A stretch of DNA of 64,000 bases from an uncultured Collinsella sp. (GTDB lineage: Bacteria; Actinomycetota; Coriobacteriia; Coriobacteriales; Coriobacteriaceae). Both the position numbers and the translations under genes were made by a program. Positions 17,468 through 24,784 of the stretch are shown piece after piece. The number at the start of each line of letters is the position of its first letter. The stretch's first letter is position 1. The notes beneath the pieces are model-generated. The model saw only the letters and a list, made by a program, of their open reading frames with translations, had not been told where the DNA came from and ran no database searches. Location of the stretch: NCBI GenBank assembly GCA_900545555.1, contig UQZI01000002.1:21368-85367 (forward strand), in the 5' to 3' direction.

Positions 17468-19645
17468 ATGAACTTCCGCTCATCTCTCGCCTGCACCTCG
17501 AGCGATATCGCCCGCTGGGGACTGCGCTCTGTCCTCAAACGCCAGGGCGGCGTACTCCCCGGCCGCATCGCCATGAAGATCGACCCCGAGTTGCTGAGCG
17601 ACCTCGCCGGCCTCGTCGACCGCAGCGTAGTGATTACCGGTACTAATGGCAAGACCACCACCTCCAACCTCATCGCTGACGCCGTTGCTGCCAGCGGCGC
17701 TACCGTGGTGTGCAACCGTGCCGGCAACAATATGGAGCCTGGTGTGGTGGGTGCTCTGCTCGAGGCCCGCGGCGGCCTTAAGCACACCAGCAGCGGCAAG
17801 CGCGTGGGCGTTTTTGAGTGCGACGAGCTCTACACCGTACGCGTTCTGCCCAAGCTCAAACCGACGTACTTTGTGCTGCTCAACCTGTTCCGCGACCAGC
17901 TGGATCGCTATGGCGAGATCGATCACACCCAAGAGGTCATCGCCCACGCGTTGGAGCTTTCGCCGACAACGACGCTCATCTACAACGCTGACGACCCGCT
18001 GTGCGCCTCGATTGCCGTGCGCGTTCCCAACGCGAGTATTGCCTTTGGCATCGATGGCGCCACCAACACCGAGTCCGACCGCATTAGCGACTCGCGCTTT
18101 TGCTCGCAGTGCAACGCCCCGTTGGAGTACGACTACGTACAGTACGGCCAGCTCGGCGCCTACCATTGCCCCTCGTGCGGCTGGGCCCGCCCTGCGCTTG
18201 TCCGTCGCGTGACGGGCGTGGAGCTCAGCTGCGACGGCTACAGCTTTGACCTGGTCTTTGGATCTGCGCCCGACGCGGCTGCCGCACACATCGCCACACG
18301 CTACAACGGCCTGTACATGGTCTATAACGTTGCCGCCGCCTTCTTTGCTGCGCACGAGCTGGGCGTGGACGCGGCGCACCTGCAGCCCACGCTTAATGCC
18401 TACGTGCCCGCCGGCGGACGCATGGGCCGCTGGGATATTGCCGGCCGCACCGTCGAGGCCAACCTGGCCAAGAATCCCGTGGGCTTCGATCGCCAGATCC
18501 AGTCCATTAAAACGGCAGGTGGCAGGCTCTGCGCCTTCTTCCTAAACGATAACGATGCCGACGGCCACGATGTCTCGTGGATCTACGATGTCGACTTCGA
18601 GCGCATCGCCGACACGCCGGGTCTTGTCGCCTTTGCCGGAGGCACGCGTGCGCACGACATGCAGGTACGCCTCAAGTACGCCGGCATCGATGCCGCGATT
18701 ATCTCGGACGTCGCGCAGGCGATCGGCGCCGTGGCAGACGAGGCCGCCGATGACACCTTCTACGCCGTCGCCAACTACACGGCCTTCCCGCCGCTGGTCA
18801 AGGAGCTCGACGGGCTCAAAGGCACCGATGCAAGTTCGGTCGCCTCCCACGCCGTAACGGGCGCCGATGGTAGCGCTGTCCCCACCGACATTGCGCCGGT
18901 CGAGCTTTCGCGCCCGCTGCGCATCGTCTATCTGTACCCCGATGCCCTCAACCTCTACGGCGACGGCGGCAATGTCATCGCCCTCGAGCGCCGCTGCGCC
19001 TGGCGCGGCATTCCCGTGCGTGTAGACGAGGTCCGTATGGGCGAAACGCTTGATTTGGCCGATGCCGATATCGTCATGATGGGCGGCGGCTCCGACCGCG
19101 ACCAGCTGGCCGTGGCACACGAGCTGCTCGCCCAAAAAGATAAGGTCGCGGCCTATGTTGAGGACGGTGGCTCGCTGCTTGCCATCTGCGGCAGCTATCA
19201 GCTGCTCGGCCGTTCGTACTACATGGGCGAGGATCGCATCGAGGGTCTGGGGGTCATTGCCGCCGAAACCGTGCGCGGCTCCGACCGCCTGATCGGCAAC
19301 GTCGCCGTCAAGACCGACCTGGCACCCGAGCCCTTTGTGGGATTCGAGAACCACGGCGGCCGCACCCTGCTCGACGCAGAGGCGACGCCGCTCGGAACGT
19401 CCGTCGTCGCGGGCACCGGCAACAACGGCGACGATGGCTTTGAGGGCCTGATCTACAAGGGCGTCATCGGCACGTATCTACACGGACCGGCACTGCCCAA
19501 GAACCCCGAGCTTGCCGACTGGCTCATTACCCACGCCCTCGAGCGCCGCGGCGATGCGCAGGCCACAGCTCTGCTGCCGCTCAAGCCCCTCGACGACACC
19601 TACGAGCACACCGCTCACGACGCCGCCATGAAGCTCCTCCCCTAA
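17468..19645 (+). CDS. murT-gatD: Single-chain lipid II isoglutaminyl synthase (MurT-GatD fusion)
   Basis: Amidates the D-Glu of lipid II to D-isoglutamine. The 725-aa protein joins two proteins that are separate in Staphylococcus aureus. Residues 1-470 are MurT: ATP loop GTNGKTTT (58-65), a four-Cys zinc ribbon (Cys212, 215, 234, 237), and the Mur-ligase C-terminal block NDNDADGHDVSW holding the Asp that completes the amidase triad. Residues about 477-725 are the GatD glutamine amidotransferase: YPDALNLYGDGGNV, nucleophile Cys574 in LLAICGSYQLLG and His672 in GTYLHGP. A Ser/Ala/Asp-rich linker (about 450-476) joins them. A hairpin follows at once. Confidence 0.93.
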   Translation: MNFRSSLACTSSDIARWGLRSVLKRQGGVLPGRIAMKIDPELLSDLAGLVDRSVVITGTNGKTTTSNLIADAVAASGATVVCNRAGNNMEPGVVGALLEARGGLKHTSSGKRVGVFECDELYTVRVLPKLKPTYFVLLNLFRDQLDRYGEIDHTQEVIAHALELSPTTTLIYNADDPLCASIAVRVPNASIAFGIDGATNTESDRISDSRFCSQCNAPLEYDYVQYGQLGAYHCPSCGWARPALVRRVTGVELSCDGYSFDLVFGSAPDAAAAHIATRYNGLYMVYNVAAAFFAAHELGVDAAHLQPTLNAYVPAGGRMGRWDIAGRTVEANLAKNPVGFDRQIQSIKTAGGRLCAFFLNDNDADGHDVSWIYDVDFERIADTPGLVAFAGGTRAHDMQVRLKYAGIDAAIISDVAQAIGAVADEAADDTFYAVANYTAFPPLVKELDGLKGTDASSVASHAVTGADGSAVPTDIAPVELSRPLRIVYLYPDALNLYGDGGNVIALERRCAWRGIPVRVDEVRMGETLDLADADIVMMGGGSDRDQLAVAHELLAQKDKVAAYVEDGGSLLAICGSYQLLGRSYYMGEDRIEGLGVIAAETVRGSDRLIGNVAVKTDLAPEPFVGFENHGGRTLLDAEATPLGTSVVAGTGNNGDDGFEGLIYKGVIGTYLHGPALPKNPELADWLITHALERRGDAQATALLPLKPLDDTYEHTAHDAAMKLLP

Positions 19646-19651
19646 CGCCCC

Positions 19652-19686
19652 ACCACCACAAAGGGGACAGGCACCTTTGTGGTGGT
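19652..19686. terminator. 13-bp hairpin after murT-gatD
   Basis: ACCACCACAAAGG (19652-19664) pairs exactly with CCTTTGTGGTGGT (19674-19686); the loop is GGACAGGCA. It lies 6 nt after the stop codon. Only a short T-run follows. The AAAGGGGACAGG core matches the element at 12313-12341. Confidence 0.65.
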
Positions 19687-19708
19687 TTCGACCCGCCACG
19701 GTAGTTTG

Positions 19709-19843
19709 TCTCGATTTGTAACATCTAGACCGTTAAAAGTCGTCTTACTGTTACAGATTGAGATGTTGGTGCCGACGCCCGCCGTCTATCTCGATCTGTA
19801 ACAGATAGAGCCGATTTGCCCGCCCAGATGTTACAGATTGAGA
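19709..19843. repeat. Four alternating 15-bp repeats at exact 40-nt spacing
   Basis: Copies of TCTCRATYTGTAACA begin at 19709 (+), 19749 (-), 19789 (+) and 19829 (-), each 15 nt and separated by exactly 25 nt of unrelated sequence. Orientation alternates. The array fills most of the gap between murT-gatD and tRNA-Glu. It is not a CRISPR (alternating orientation, short repeat and spacer). It could be a protein-binding array or a remnant of a dispersed palindromic element. Confidence 0.75.
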
Positions 19844-19943
19844 TATTTGAAAATCGGAATAAAAGCCTACTCCTGTGTGGTGGTTTTCCAGTTTGCCAAC
19901 GATATACGCGCCGGCAAAAAAGTCTGCTATACTCTTTCCCGCT

Positions 19944-20020
19944 GTCCCCATCGTCTAGCGGCCAAGGACGCCACCCTTTCAAGGTGGATATCGCGGGTTC
20001 GAATCCCGCTGGGGGCACCA
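19944..20020 (+). tRNA. tRNA-Glu (TTC anticodon), CCA encoded
   Basis: Acceptor GTCCCCA pairs with TGGGGGC; anticodon arm CCACC-CTTTCAA-GGTGG gives anticodon TTC; T-arm GCGGG-TTCGAAT-CCCGC is standard; discriminator A and CCA follow. TATACT at 19928-19933 is a plausible -10. The last 9 nt (GGGGCACCA) recur at 58251-58259, marking the prophage insertion site; integration leaves the tRNA intact. The tRNA's own terminator now appears to lie beyond the prophage at 58271. Confidence 0.95.
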
Positions 20021-21421
20021 ACCCGAAAATGTGCGAACCCGTGCGATGCTAAGTCGTGCGGGTTCGTTTCGTTCGTCGTCGCAGTAGAGCGTGGCCACGC
20101 ACTCCTCCGGCGTCACCATCACCTGATAGACAAAGGAATCGAGGACGGCCGCGTCGTCCATCCCGCCGCCGCACTGGAGGAAGTCCGCGAACTCCTCGGG
20201 GTCGATACGCGCCTCGTCGTATGAGGCCAGATCGCGCTCGGCGCGCGCCTTTTGGGCCTGAAGCTGGGCTATGCGGTCGGTGAACTCCGGCATCACGATG
20301 CCCTGCTCGATAGCGGCCATGATGTTCTGGAGGCCGTTCTCGGCCTTGCGCTTCGACGCCATGGCCCGCCTGCGCGCGTCGGCTATCTCCGGCTCCGGCT
20401 CGTCCCAGAGCATGTGGGATATGCGGAGGGCCGTCTCGCGGTCGCGCAGCATCCCCCTGATGGCCTCGGCCAGCTCGTGCTCGAGCCAGTCGCGCCGGAC
20501 GGGCTTGGCCCCGCAGCGGCAGCCGTAATACTCGTACTTGACGTTCTTCTTGCCACGGCCCGACGTCCCGGCCATGTTGTGGCCGCACTCCGAGCAGATC
20601 GCCCTGCCCGACAGCGCGAACGTGCCCCAGTCCTCCGAGGCCCGGCGCTTCTTCGGCTTCACCTCCTGGGCCATCGCGAAGGTCGCCTTGTCGATAATCT
20701 GTGGCATGCCGCCGTCCACCTCTATGCCACCCCACGAGTAGAAGCCCGTGTACTTCCTGTTGTGGAGCATCTGGTACACCATCGAGTAGCCGCACGGCCT
20801 ACCCGTCCTCGTGGTCACGCCACGCCGCGCGAAGTCGCTGGCGATGGAGTCGACCGGCTCGTGGTCGCAGGAGCGCCGGAACGCCTCGCGCACTATCGCG
20901 GCCTCGTCCTCGTTCACAACGTACTCGTCGTCCTCGTTCCGGCCGTAGCCGTAGACGCGCACGCCGTTGGTCTTGCACTTGAGGGCGTTGCCCTCCATGC
21001 CGCGCCTCGTCCTCATGGAGGTCTTGACCGATTCCACGGCCGCGAGGCCCTCGTAAATCTTCTCGATCAGGATGCGCTCTGGGCCGTCCGGCATGGCCTC
21101 CATGGCCGACACGACCTCGACGCCCTTCCTGCGCAGCTCGTGCTTGTACGCGGGCGCGTCGTACTCGTCGCGCGAGAAGCGGTCCATCATATAGACCAGC
21201 ACGATGTCCGACTCGCCCGCGTTGGCAATCATCTTCTGGAACTCGGGGCGGTCGTCGCTGCGGCCGCTCATGGCGTAGTCGGAGTACTCCCCGACGATGG
21301 CGTAGCCCTCGCGCGCGCACCAGTCGCGGCAGACGCGCAGCTGGTCGTCAATCGAAGCCTCGCGCTGCTTCGAGCACGAGAAGCGGGCGTATATGACGGC
21401 GGTCTTTATATCTTCTGGCAT
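19979..21421 (-). CDS. int: Large serine recombinase (prophage integrase)
   Basis: 480 aa in the lysogen. The N-terminal resolvase domain has the nucleophile Ser in VIYARFSCSKQ, DQLRVCRDWCAREGY, and SDYAMSGRSDDRPEFQKM with DRFSRDE. A recombinase domain follows (YVVNEDEAAIVREAF), then a zinc ribbon (CSECGHNM...YGCRCG) and a C-terminal coiled coil (ARRRAMASKRKAENGLQNIM). The last codons are read from tRNA-Glu: after WCP the tail is QRDSNPRYPP. In the excised phage the frame would continue into the sequence now at 58175-58250, giving a different 24-residue tail. Catalyses integration and, with a directionality factor not recognised here, excision. Confidence 0.9.
   Translation of the reverse strand: MPEDIKTAVIYARFSCSKQREASIDDQLRVCRDWCAREGYAIVGEYSDYAMSGRSDDRPEFQKMIANAGESDIVLVYMMDRFSRDEYDAPAYKHELRRKGVEVVSAMEAMPDGPERILIEKIYEGLAAVESVKTSMRTRRGMEGNALKCKTNGVRVYGYGRNEDDEYVVNEDEAAIVREAFRRSCDHEPVDSIASDFARRGVTTRTGRPCGYSMVYQMLHNRKYTGFYSWGGIEVDGGMPQIIDKATFAMAQEVKPKKRRASEDWGTFALSGRAICSECGHNMAGTSGRGKKNVKYEYYGCRCGAKPVRRDWLEHELAEAIRGMLRDRETALRISHMLWDEPEPEIADARRRAMASKRKAENGLQNIMAAIEQGIVMPEFTDRIAQLQAQKARAERDLASYDEARIDPEEFADFLQCGGGMDDAAVLDSFVYQVMVTPEECVATLYCDDERNEPARLSIARVRTFSGWCPQRDSNPRYPP
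20012..20020. other. attL core
   Basis: GGGGCACCA forms the last nine bases of tRNA-Glu and is repeated at the right junction. An 8-bp inverted repeat CGAACCCG/CGGGTTCG (20034-20041 and 20059-20066) lies just inside the prophage and may be part of the recombinase recognition site. Confidence 0.75.
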
Positions 21422-21457
21422 AATCTAGGATGCCCTCCAAACGGGCGGCTATCTGGT

Positions 21458-21499
21458 AAACCCCGCAGCAGCGTTGGCGCGCTTCGACCTGCGGGGTTT
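21458..21499. terminator. Terminator between integrase and lipoprotein genes
   Basis: AAACCCCGCAG (21458-21468) and CTGCGGGGTTT (21489-21499) form a perfect 11-bp stem with a 20-nt loop. It lies just past the stop of the leftward lipoprotein gene and separates it from the integrase. Confidence 0.75.
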
Positions 21500-21509
21500 C
21501 ACTTTGCCG

Positions 21510-22217
21510 CTACCAGACCTGGGCGTATACCTCGAACGAGGAGTGCTCGGGCATGTTGAAGCAGGAAATCTCGAACGGCTCGGACTCGCCCTTGGACGGG
21601 GTATCGACGAACGTCGTGTTTCCGTAGTTGATGGCCCCGGAGGCGTCGCGGGCAATCACGGAGACGGCGACCTGGCTGTACTGCTTCTTATCCAGATCGT
21701 AGTTGGCGGTCAACTCGCCTGTGTACGAGACGCCGCCGTACGAGTCAGGTACCTCAGCCGTGTTCGATACGGTAAAGACGTCTTCGTCCAGCGTCTGGCT
21801 GTCTACCCAGCTCGGCTCATTCGCCTTAAACTCGACCGTTGCGGGGGCGGTGCCGTTTCCCGCCTGGAAACCGTAGTGTACGGTCTCACCGGGGAGGACG
21901 ACGAACAGGGTCTGCTTGTCGGAGAAGACGATGGAGCCGTCCTCGGCCTTGCCCGTTATCGTCACCGTAGGCATCTGGGCCTCGACGTCCTTGTTGGTGT
22001 TCTTCAGCGCGAAGCCGTAGTAGACCCATCCGTCGCCGACCACCGACCAGCCTGACTCGGTAATCTCCAATGGTTTCGGTTCGCTCCGATTCTCGACCTC
22101 CTTGAACTCGCCAGACGATTGCTGACCGGAACCGGCTTGTTGCCCGCCGGAGCATCCGACAAGCGGCGCTAGCGAAGCCGTGGCCATAGCGGCCAGGAAC
22201 GTTCTGCGGGTAATCAT
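21510..22217 (-). CDS. Prophage Tat-type lipoprotein
   Basis: 235 aa. The N-terminus MITRRTFLAAMATASLAPLVGC combines a twin-arginine motif with a lipobox (LVGC), so it should be exported and lipid-anchored at the cell surface. A Gly/Ser/Gln-rich linker follows, then a beta-rich body (WVYYGFALKNTNKDVEAQMPTVTI, VLPGETVHYGFQ) like FxLYD-type immunoglobulin-fold domains. It sits in the lysogeny block next to the repressors, so it is probably expressed in the lysogen. Superinfection exclusion or another lysogenic-conversion role is my inference. Confidence 0.7.
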   Translation of the reverse strand: MITRRTFLAAMATASLAPLVGCSGGQQAGSGQQSSGEFKEVENRSEPKPLEITESGWSVVGDGWVYYGFALKNTNKDVEAQMPTVTITGKAEDGSIVFSDKQTLFVVLPGETVHYGFQAGNGTAPATVEFKANEPSWVDSQTLDEDVFTVSNTAEVPDSYGGVSYTGELTANYDLDKKQYSQVAVSVIARDASGAINYGNTTFVDTPSKGESEPFEISCFNMPEHSSFEVYAQVW

Positions 22218-22220
22218 GGG

Positions 22221-22559
22221 TTACTCCTTCCCCTGCGCCGCCCGCAGCTCGCGGGCGACAGCCAATAAAACATGCTTGTGCGGCGACGTAAGGTCGCGGT
22301 ACGTGTCGACGAGATCGCGCTCATCGTTTGAGATTGGTGCCAGATCACCGCTCTCGCCGTAGAAGTCGGCTATGTCGACATCGAACAGTCGGCAGAGCCT
22401 GGTCATGGTGTCGGCGTCTGGCTGGCCGCGCCCGACCTCCCATGAGCTAACTGTCTTACCGCTCTTACCTATGGCATTGCCTATGTCTTCAACACTTAGG
22501 TCCTTCTCCAGGCGGAACTTCTTGATGTTATCCGCGATGCAGCGCCTTACAGGCTCCAT
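22221..22559 (-). CDS. XRE-family repressor with C-terminal extension
   Basis: 112 aa. HTH at residues 10-60 (RLEKDLSVEDIGNAIGKSGKTVSSWEVGRGQPDADTM), then LCRLFDVDIADFYGE and a helical tail (ERDLVDTYRDLTSPHKHVLLAVAREL). The ATG at 22559 has AGGAGGAG just upstream; longer readings lack one. It starts 8 nt after the second XRE gene and should be cotranscribed from the leftward promoter at 22904-22932. No LexA-like protease domain is present, so induction must use another route than self-cleavage. Confidence 0.8.
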   Translation of the reverse strand: MEPVRRCIADNIKKFRLEKDLSVEDIGNAIGKSGKTVSSWEVGRGQPDADTMTRLCRLFDVDIADFYGESGDLAPISNDERDLVDTYRDLTSPHKHVLLAVARELRAAQGKE

Positions 22560-22567
22560 GACTCCTC

Positions 22568-22876
22568 CTATTCCGGGAATCGCTCGGCAAGCCCCGACGC
22601 GACAATCATGAGGGCGTCTCGGCCATCGTCGCTCATCGAGACGTACAGCGATTCGAGCTGTTTTATATTCGCCGCCAGATCGGAGCCGCCGCCATCCCTG
22701 CCAACGAGCTGGTCGAGCGTGATTCCGTAGCAGTCGGCCAGCGCGCACAGCACGTCGGAATCGGCGTCGCGCACCTCGCGCTCGTAATTCTGATAGGTCT
22801 TTTTGGGGATGCCGAGATAATCGGCTACCTGTTCCTGCGTAAGGCCGTTCTTAAGCCTGTACTCCTTGAGCATCAT
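22568..22876 (-). CDS. XRE-family prophage repressor (CI-like)
   Basis: 102 aa. HTH MMLKEYRLKNGLTQEQVADYLGIPKKTYQNYEREVRDADSD with the usual LCALADCYGITLDQLVG end, followed by a helical tail of about 35 residues. First gene leftward from the three-operator region, divergent from the Cro-like gene at 23021, which is the standard position of a lysogeny repressor. Whether this protein or the 22221 protein is the true repressor cannot be decided from sequence; they may bind together. Confidence 0.82.
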   Translation of the reverse strand: MMLKEYRLKNGLTQEQVADYLGIPKKTYQNYEREVRDADSDVLCALADCYGITLDQLVGRDGGGSDLAANIKQLESLYVSMSDDGRDALMIVASGLAERFPE

Positions 22877-22903
22877 GGCCTCGCTCCTTTCCTCGGTAAG
22901 AAG

Positions 22904-22997
22904 AAGATACCCAAAATGGGGACTTTTATCAATATATCTTCTTGCGGCATCCCCAATTTGGGGGTATAGTTCCCTTACGAGGTACCCAAAACGGGGA
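22904..22997. promoter_or_regulatory. Immunity region: three operators and divergent promoters
   Basis: Three copies of a TACCC-AAAWY-GGGGA type site: 22908-22922 (+), 22950-22966 (reverse orientation, one base longer) and 22983-22997 (+). Rightward promoter: TTGCGG (22942-22947), 17-nt spacer, TATAGT (22965-22970), with the middle operator inside the spacer. Leftward promoter: TTGATA (22927-22932, minus), 17-nt spacer, TATCTT (22904-22909, minus), with the left operator inside its spacer. The layout is lambda-like. Confidence 0.85.
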
Positions 22998-23020
22998 CCT
23001 AGGGAAGAAAGGAGATAGAG

Positions 23021-23242
23021 ATGAAGAACAACATCGCATCGGAGCGCGTGCGCCTCGGAATGTCGCAGCAGGACCTCGCCGACGAACTCGAGGTTTCGCG
23101 CGATTCGGTCAAGGACTGGGAGGCGGGCCGCACGCCCATCAAGAGCACCCTCCTGATCTCGATGGCCGACATCTTCGACTGCAGCCTCGACTACCTCATG
23201 GCCCGCTCGAACGAGCGCCTCATCAAGAAGGCGGTGGCGTAA
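23021..23242 (+). CDS. Cro-like XRE regulator
   Basis: 73 aa, essentially one HTH domain: IASERVRLGMSQQDLADELEVSRDSVKDWEAGRTPIK, then LISMADIFDCSLDYLMAR. First gene of the rightward early transcript, downstream of TTGCGG/TATAGT and the three operators, preceded by AAAGGAG. Likely represses the leftward repressor genes during lytic growth. Its stop overlaps the next start (TAATG). Confidence 0.83.
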   Translation: MKNNIASERVRLGMSQQDLADELEVSRDSVKDWEAGRTPIKSTLLISMADIFDCSLDYLMARSNERLIKKAVA

Positions 23243-23322
23243 TGCCCCGCAACCAAAGGCTCGACATCATGCGCCGGAAGTTGCAGCGCCGCTTCAAGTC
23301 CTGGAAGGGACGTCGGGCGTAA
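23242..23322 (+). CDS. Very small basic protein, 26 aa
   Basis: MPRNQRLDIMRRKLQRRFKS... then WKGRRA; 10 of 26 residues are Arg or Lys. Both ends are TAATG overlaps with the neighbouring genes, which supports it as a translated cistron. Function unknown; the amphipathic basic helix could bind nucleic acid. It may merely keep ribosomes coupled. Confidence 0.5.
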   Translation: MPRNQRLDIMRRKLQRRFKSWKGRRA

Positions 23323-23714
23323 TGACGTGGACGAGCAGCGAAGTCCGCTACCTCGAGGAGCACGCCGGGGACGGGGCCGTGGCCATAGCCGAGGCGCTCG
23401 GTAAATCGGTAACGGCCATTGAGGTGCAGGCGCACCGCTACGGACTCTCACTCCGCAAGCGCTGGCTCTGCCCCAAGTGCGGCAGGGAGACCTTCAAGCC
23501 GCTGTCGAACCGGACCGGATGGTGCGTCTCCTGCACAAGGGAGCAGCGCGCCGCCGAGATCGCCGAGCAGGTGCGGGCGATGGAGGAGGAGGTGAGGAGG
23601 GAGGACAAGGCGAACAAGGAGCGCCAGCGGCTCTACAGCCGCAAATATCGCGCAAAAAAGCAAATCAACGAAAACCTTTTGAAAGTCGAGGACGAGGAAA
23701 CGGAGGAAGAATGA
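23322..23714 (+). CDS. HTH and zinc-ribbon early phage protein
   Basis: 130 aa. N-terminal Myb/SANT-like three-helix unit (WTSSEVRYLEEHAGDGAVAIAEALGKSVTAIEVQAHRYGLSL), then a four-Cys zinc ribbon (CPKCGRETFKPLSNRTGWCVSC), then a long charged helix ending EDEETEEE. Members of this type occur early in actinobacterial and Firmicutes phages and are assumed to bind DNA. It overlaps both neighbours. Confidence 0.65.
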   Translation: MTWTSSEVRYLEEHAGDGAVAIAEALGKSVTAIEVQAHRYGLSLRKRWLCPKCGRETFKPLSNRTGWCVSCTREQRAAEIAEQVRAMEEEVRREDKANKERQRLYSRKYRAKKQINENLLKVEDEETEEE

Positions 23715-23992
23715 CCCCTCAAAACAGATACGCGGGCACCCCCAGCAACCACACCAAGAGCGCCCGCACGTCCAACAGGACTCCCCGCATCGTAGCACGC
23801 GAGGGCTACCGCCTGCCAGCGCAGGAGCAGGCCGACAGGCAGAAGAACGCCTTCATGGCCGGGATGCTGGTCGGCATCACCGTGACGGCGCTCGCGATGT
23901 GCGCGCTGCTGTGGCTCTGGATTATCCCGACCATGGACGGCGCGGTGCACAGCGCGCAGGCCGCATACGAGGCGGTGGGCGTGCATGCGTAA
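23711..23992 (+). CDS. Single-span membrane protein, 93 aa
   Basis: The basic, Ser/Thr/Arg-rich N-terminus (about 50 residues) precedes one transmembrane helix, FMAGMLVGITVTALAMCALLW, and a short outside tail. Starts at an ATGA overlap with the previous stop. No family recognised. Position in the early operon argues against a holin. Confidence 0.6.
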   Translation: MTPQNRYAGTPSNHTKSARTSNRTPRIVAREGYRLPAQEQADRQKNAFMAGMLVGITVTALAMCALLWLWIIPTMDGAVHSAQAAYEAVGVHA

Positions 23993-24320
23993 CGACGAGC
24001 GCTACAGGCCGAAGCCCCAGAGCGGCCAGCTCGAGATATTCGGCCTCGGGGCCAAGGGCGAGGCGGACGCGGAGGACGCGCGCCGCTGGATTGTCGAGAA
24101 CCCCGGCGCATGGAACTACATGGTCGAGAACGCCGTGAGGCTCTCCAAGAAGGGCTACGTGAGCGCCAACTACCTCGTCAACATGGTCCGCAACGAGCTG
24201 CACGTGGGCGTGCGCAACGGCCTCGCTCCGTCATTCGCCCGAATCATGGAGGCGCGCTACCCAAGCCTCAAGGACGCCTTCAACAAGCATCGCAGCCAGT
24301 CCGACGGGTTCACGGCATGA
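23985..24320 (+). CDS. Hypothetical early phage protein, 111 aa
   Basis: Helical protein (DAEDARRWIVENPGAWNYMVENAVRLSKKGYVSANYLVNMVRNELHVGV is one continuous helical region) with a conserved look but no named domain. It directly precedes the RusA gene, with which proteins of this kind are often paired. It overlaps the upstream gene by 8 nt. Confidence 0.6.
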   Translation: MRNDERYRPKPQSGQLEIFGLGAKGEADAEDARRWIVENPGAWNYMVENAVRLSKKGYVSANYLVNMVRNELHVGVRNGLAPSFARIMEARYPSLKDAFNKHRSQSDGFTA

Positions 24321-24346
24321 GCTGGGTCAGGCGCAAGGAGCGCTCC

Positions 24347-24784
24347 ATGACCTTCCAGCTCGAGCTGGAGAAGATCGTGGGCAAGGAGCGCCACCGGACC
24401 GACCCGCGAACCGGACGCAACTACACCCCGAAGCAGACGAGGCTCGCCGAGGAGGCCGTACGCAAGGCCTACAGGGCCGAGCACGAGGACCACGGGGACT
24501 TCGACGGCATCGTGACCGTCGCCATCGAGACCTTCAGGCCCCTCGCCAAGAGCAACCCGAAGTACTGGGTGGGCCGCGCCGACCTCGGCAAGCCCGACTG
24601 GGACAACATCGGAAAGCTCGTATGCGACGCGCTCAACGGCGTCGCGTACACGGACGACGCCCACGTGGTGATGGGAGGCGTCAAGAAGGGATGCCGCACG
24701 CCATACGGCACACCGCCGCTGGCAAAGGTGCGCATCACCCACTTCACCGAGGAATACGTAAAGGAGAAAAGAAATGAACGATAA
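24347..24784 (+). CDS. rusA: RusA-like Holliday junction resolvase
   Basis: Endonuclease that resolves four-way junctions before packaging. About 145 aa from MTFQLELEK, with the RusA core KPDWDNIGKLVCDALNGVAYTDDAHVV holding the catalytic Asp residues (PDWDN, TDD). AAGGAG lies 6 nt before the ATG at 24347; an ATG at 24317 with an ATGA overlap to the previous stop would add ten residues and cannot be excluded. Ends 11 nt inside the next gene. Confidence 0.88.
   Translation: MTFQLELEKIVGKERHRTDPRTGRNYTPKQTRLAEEAVRKAYRAEHEDHGDFDGIVTVAIETFRPLAKSNPKYWVGRADLGKPDWDNIGKLVCDALNGVAYTDDAHVVMGGVKKGCRTPYGTPPLAKVRITHFTEEYVKEKRNER

Noticed and set aside
19709..19843. The 40-nt periodic repeat as a CRISPR array
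   Set aside because: Repeats are only 15 nt, alternate in strand and have 25-nt gaps, and no cas genes are present.
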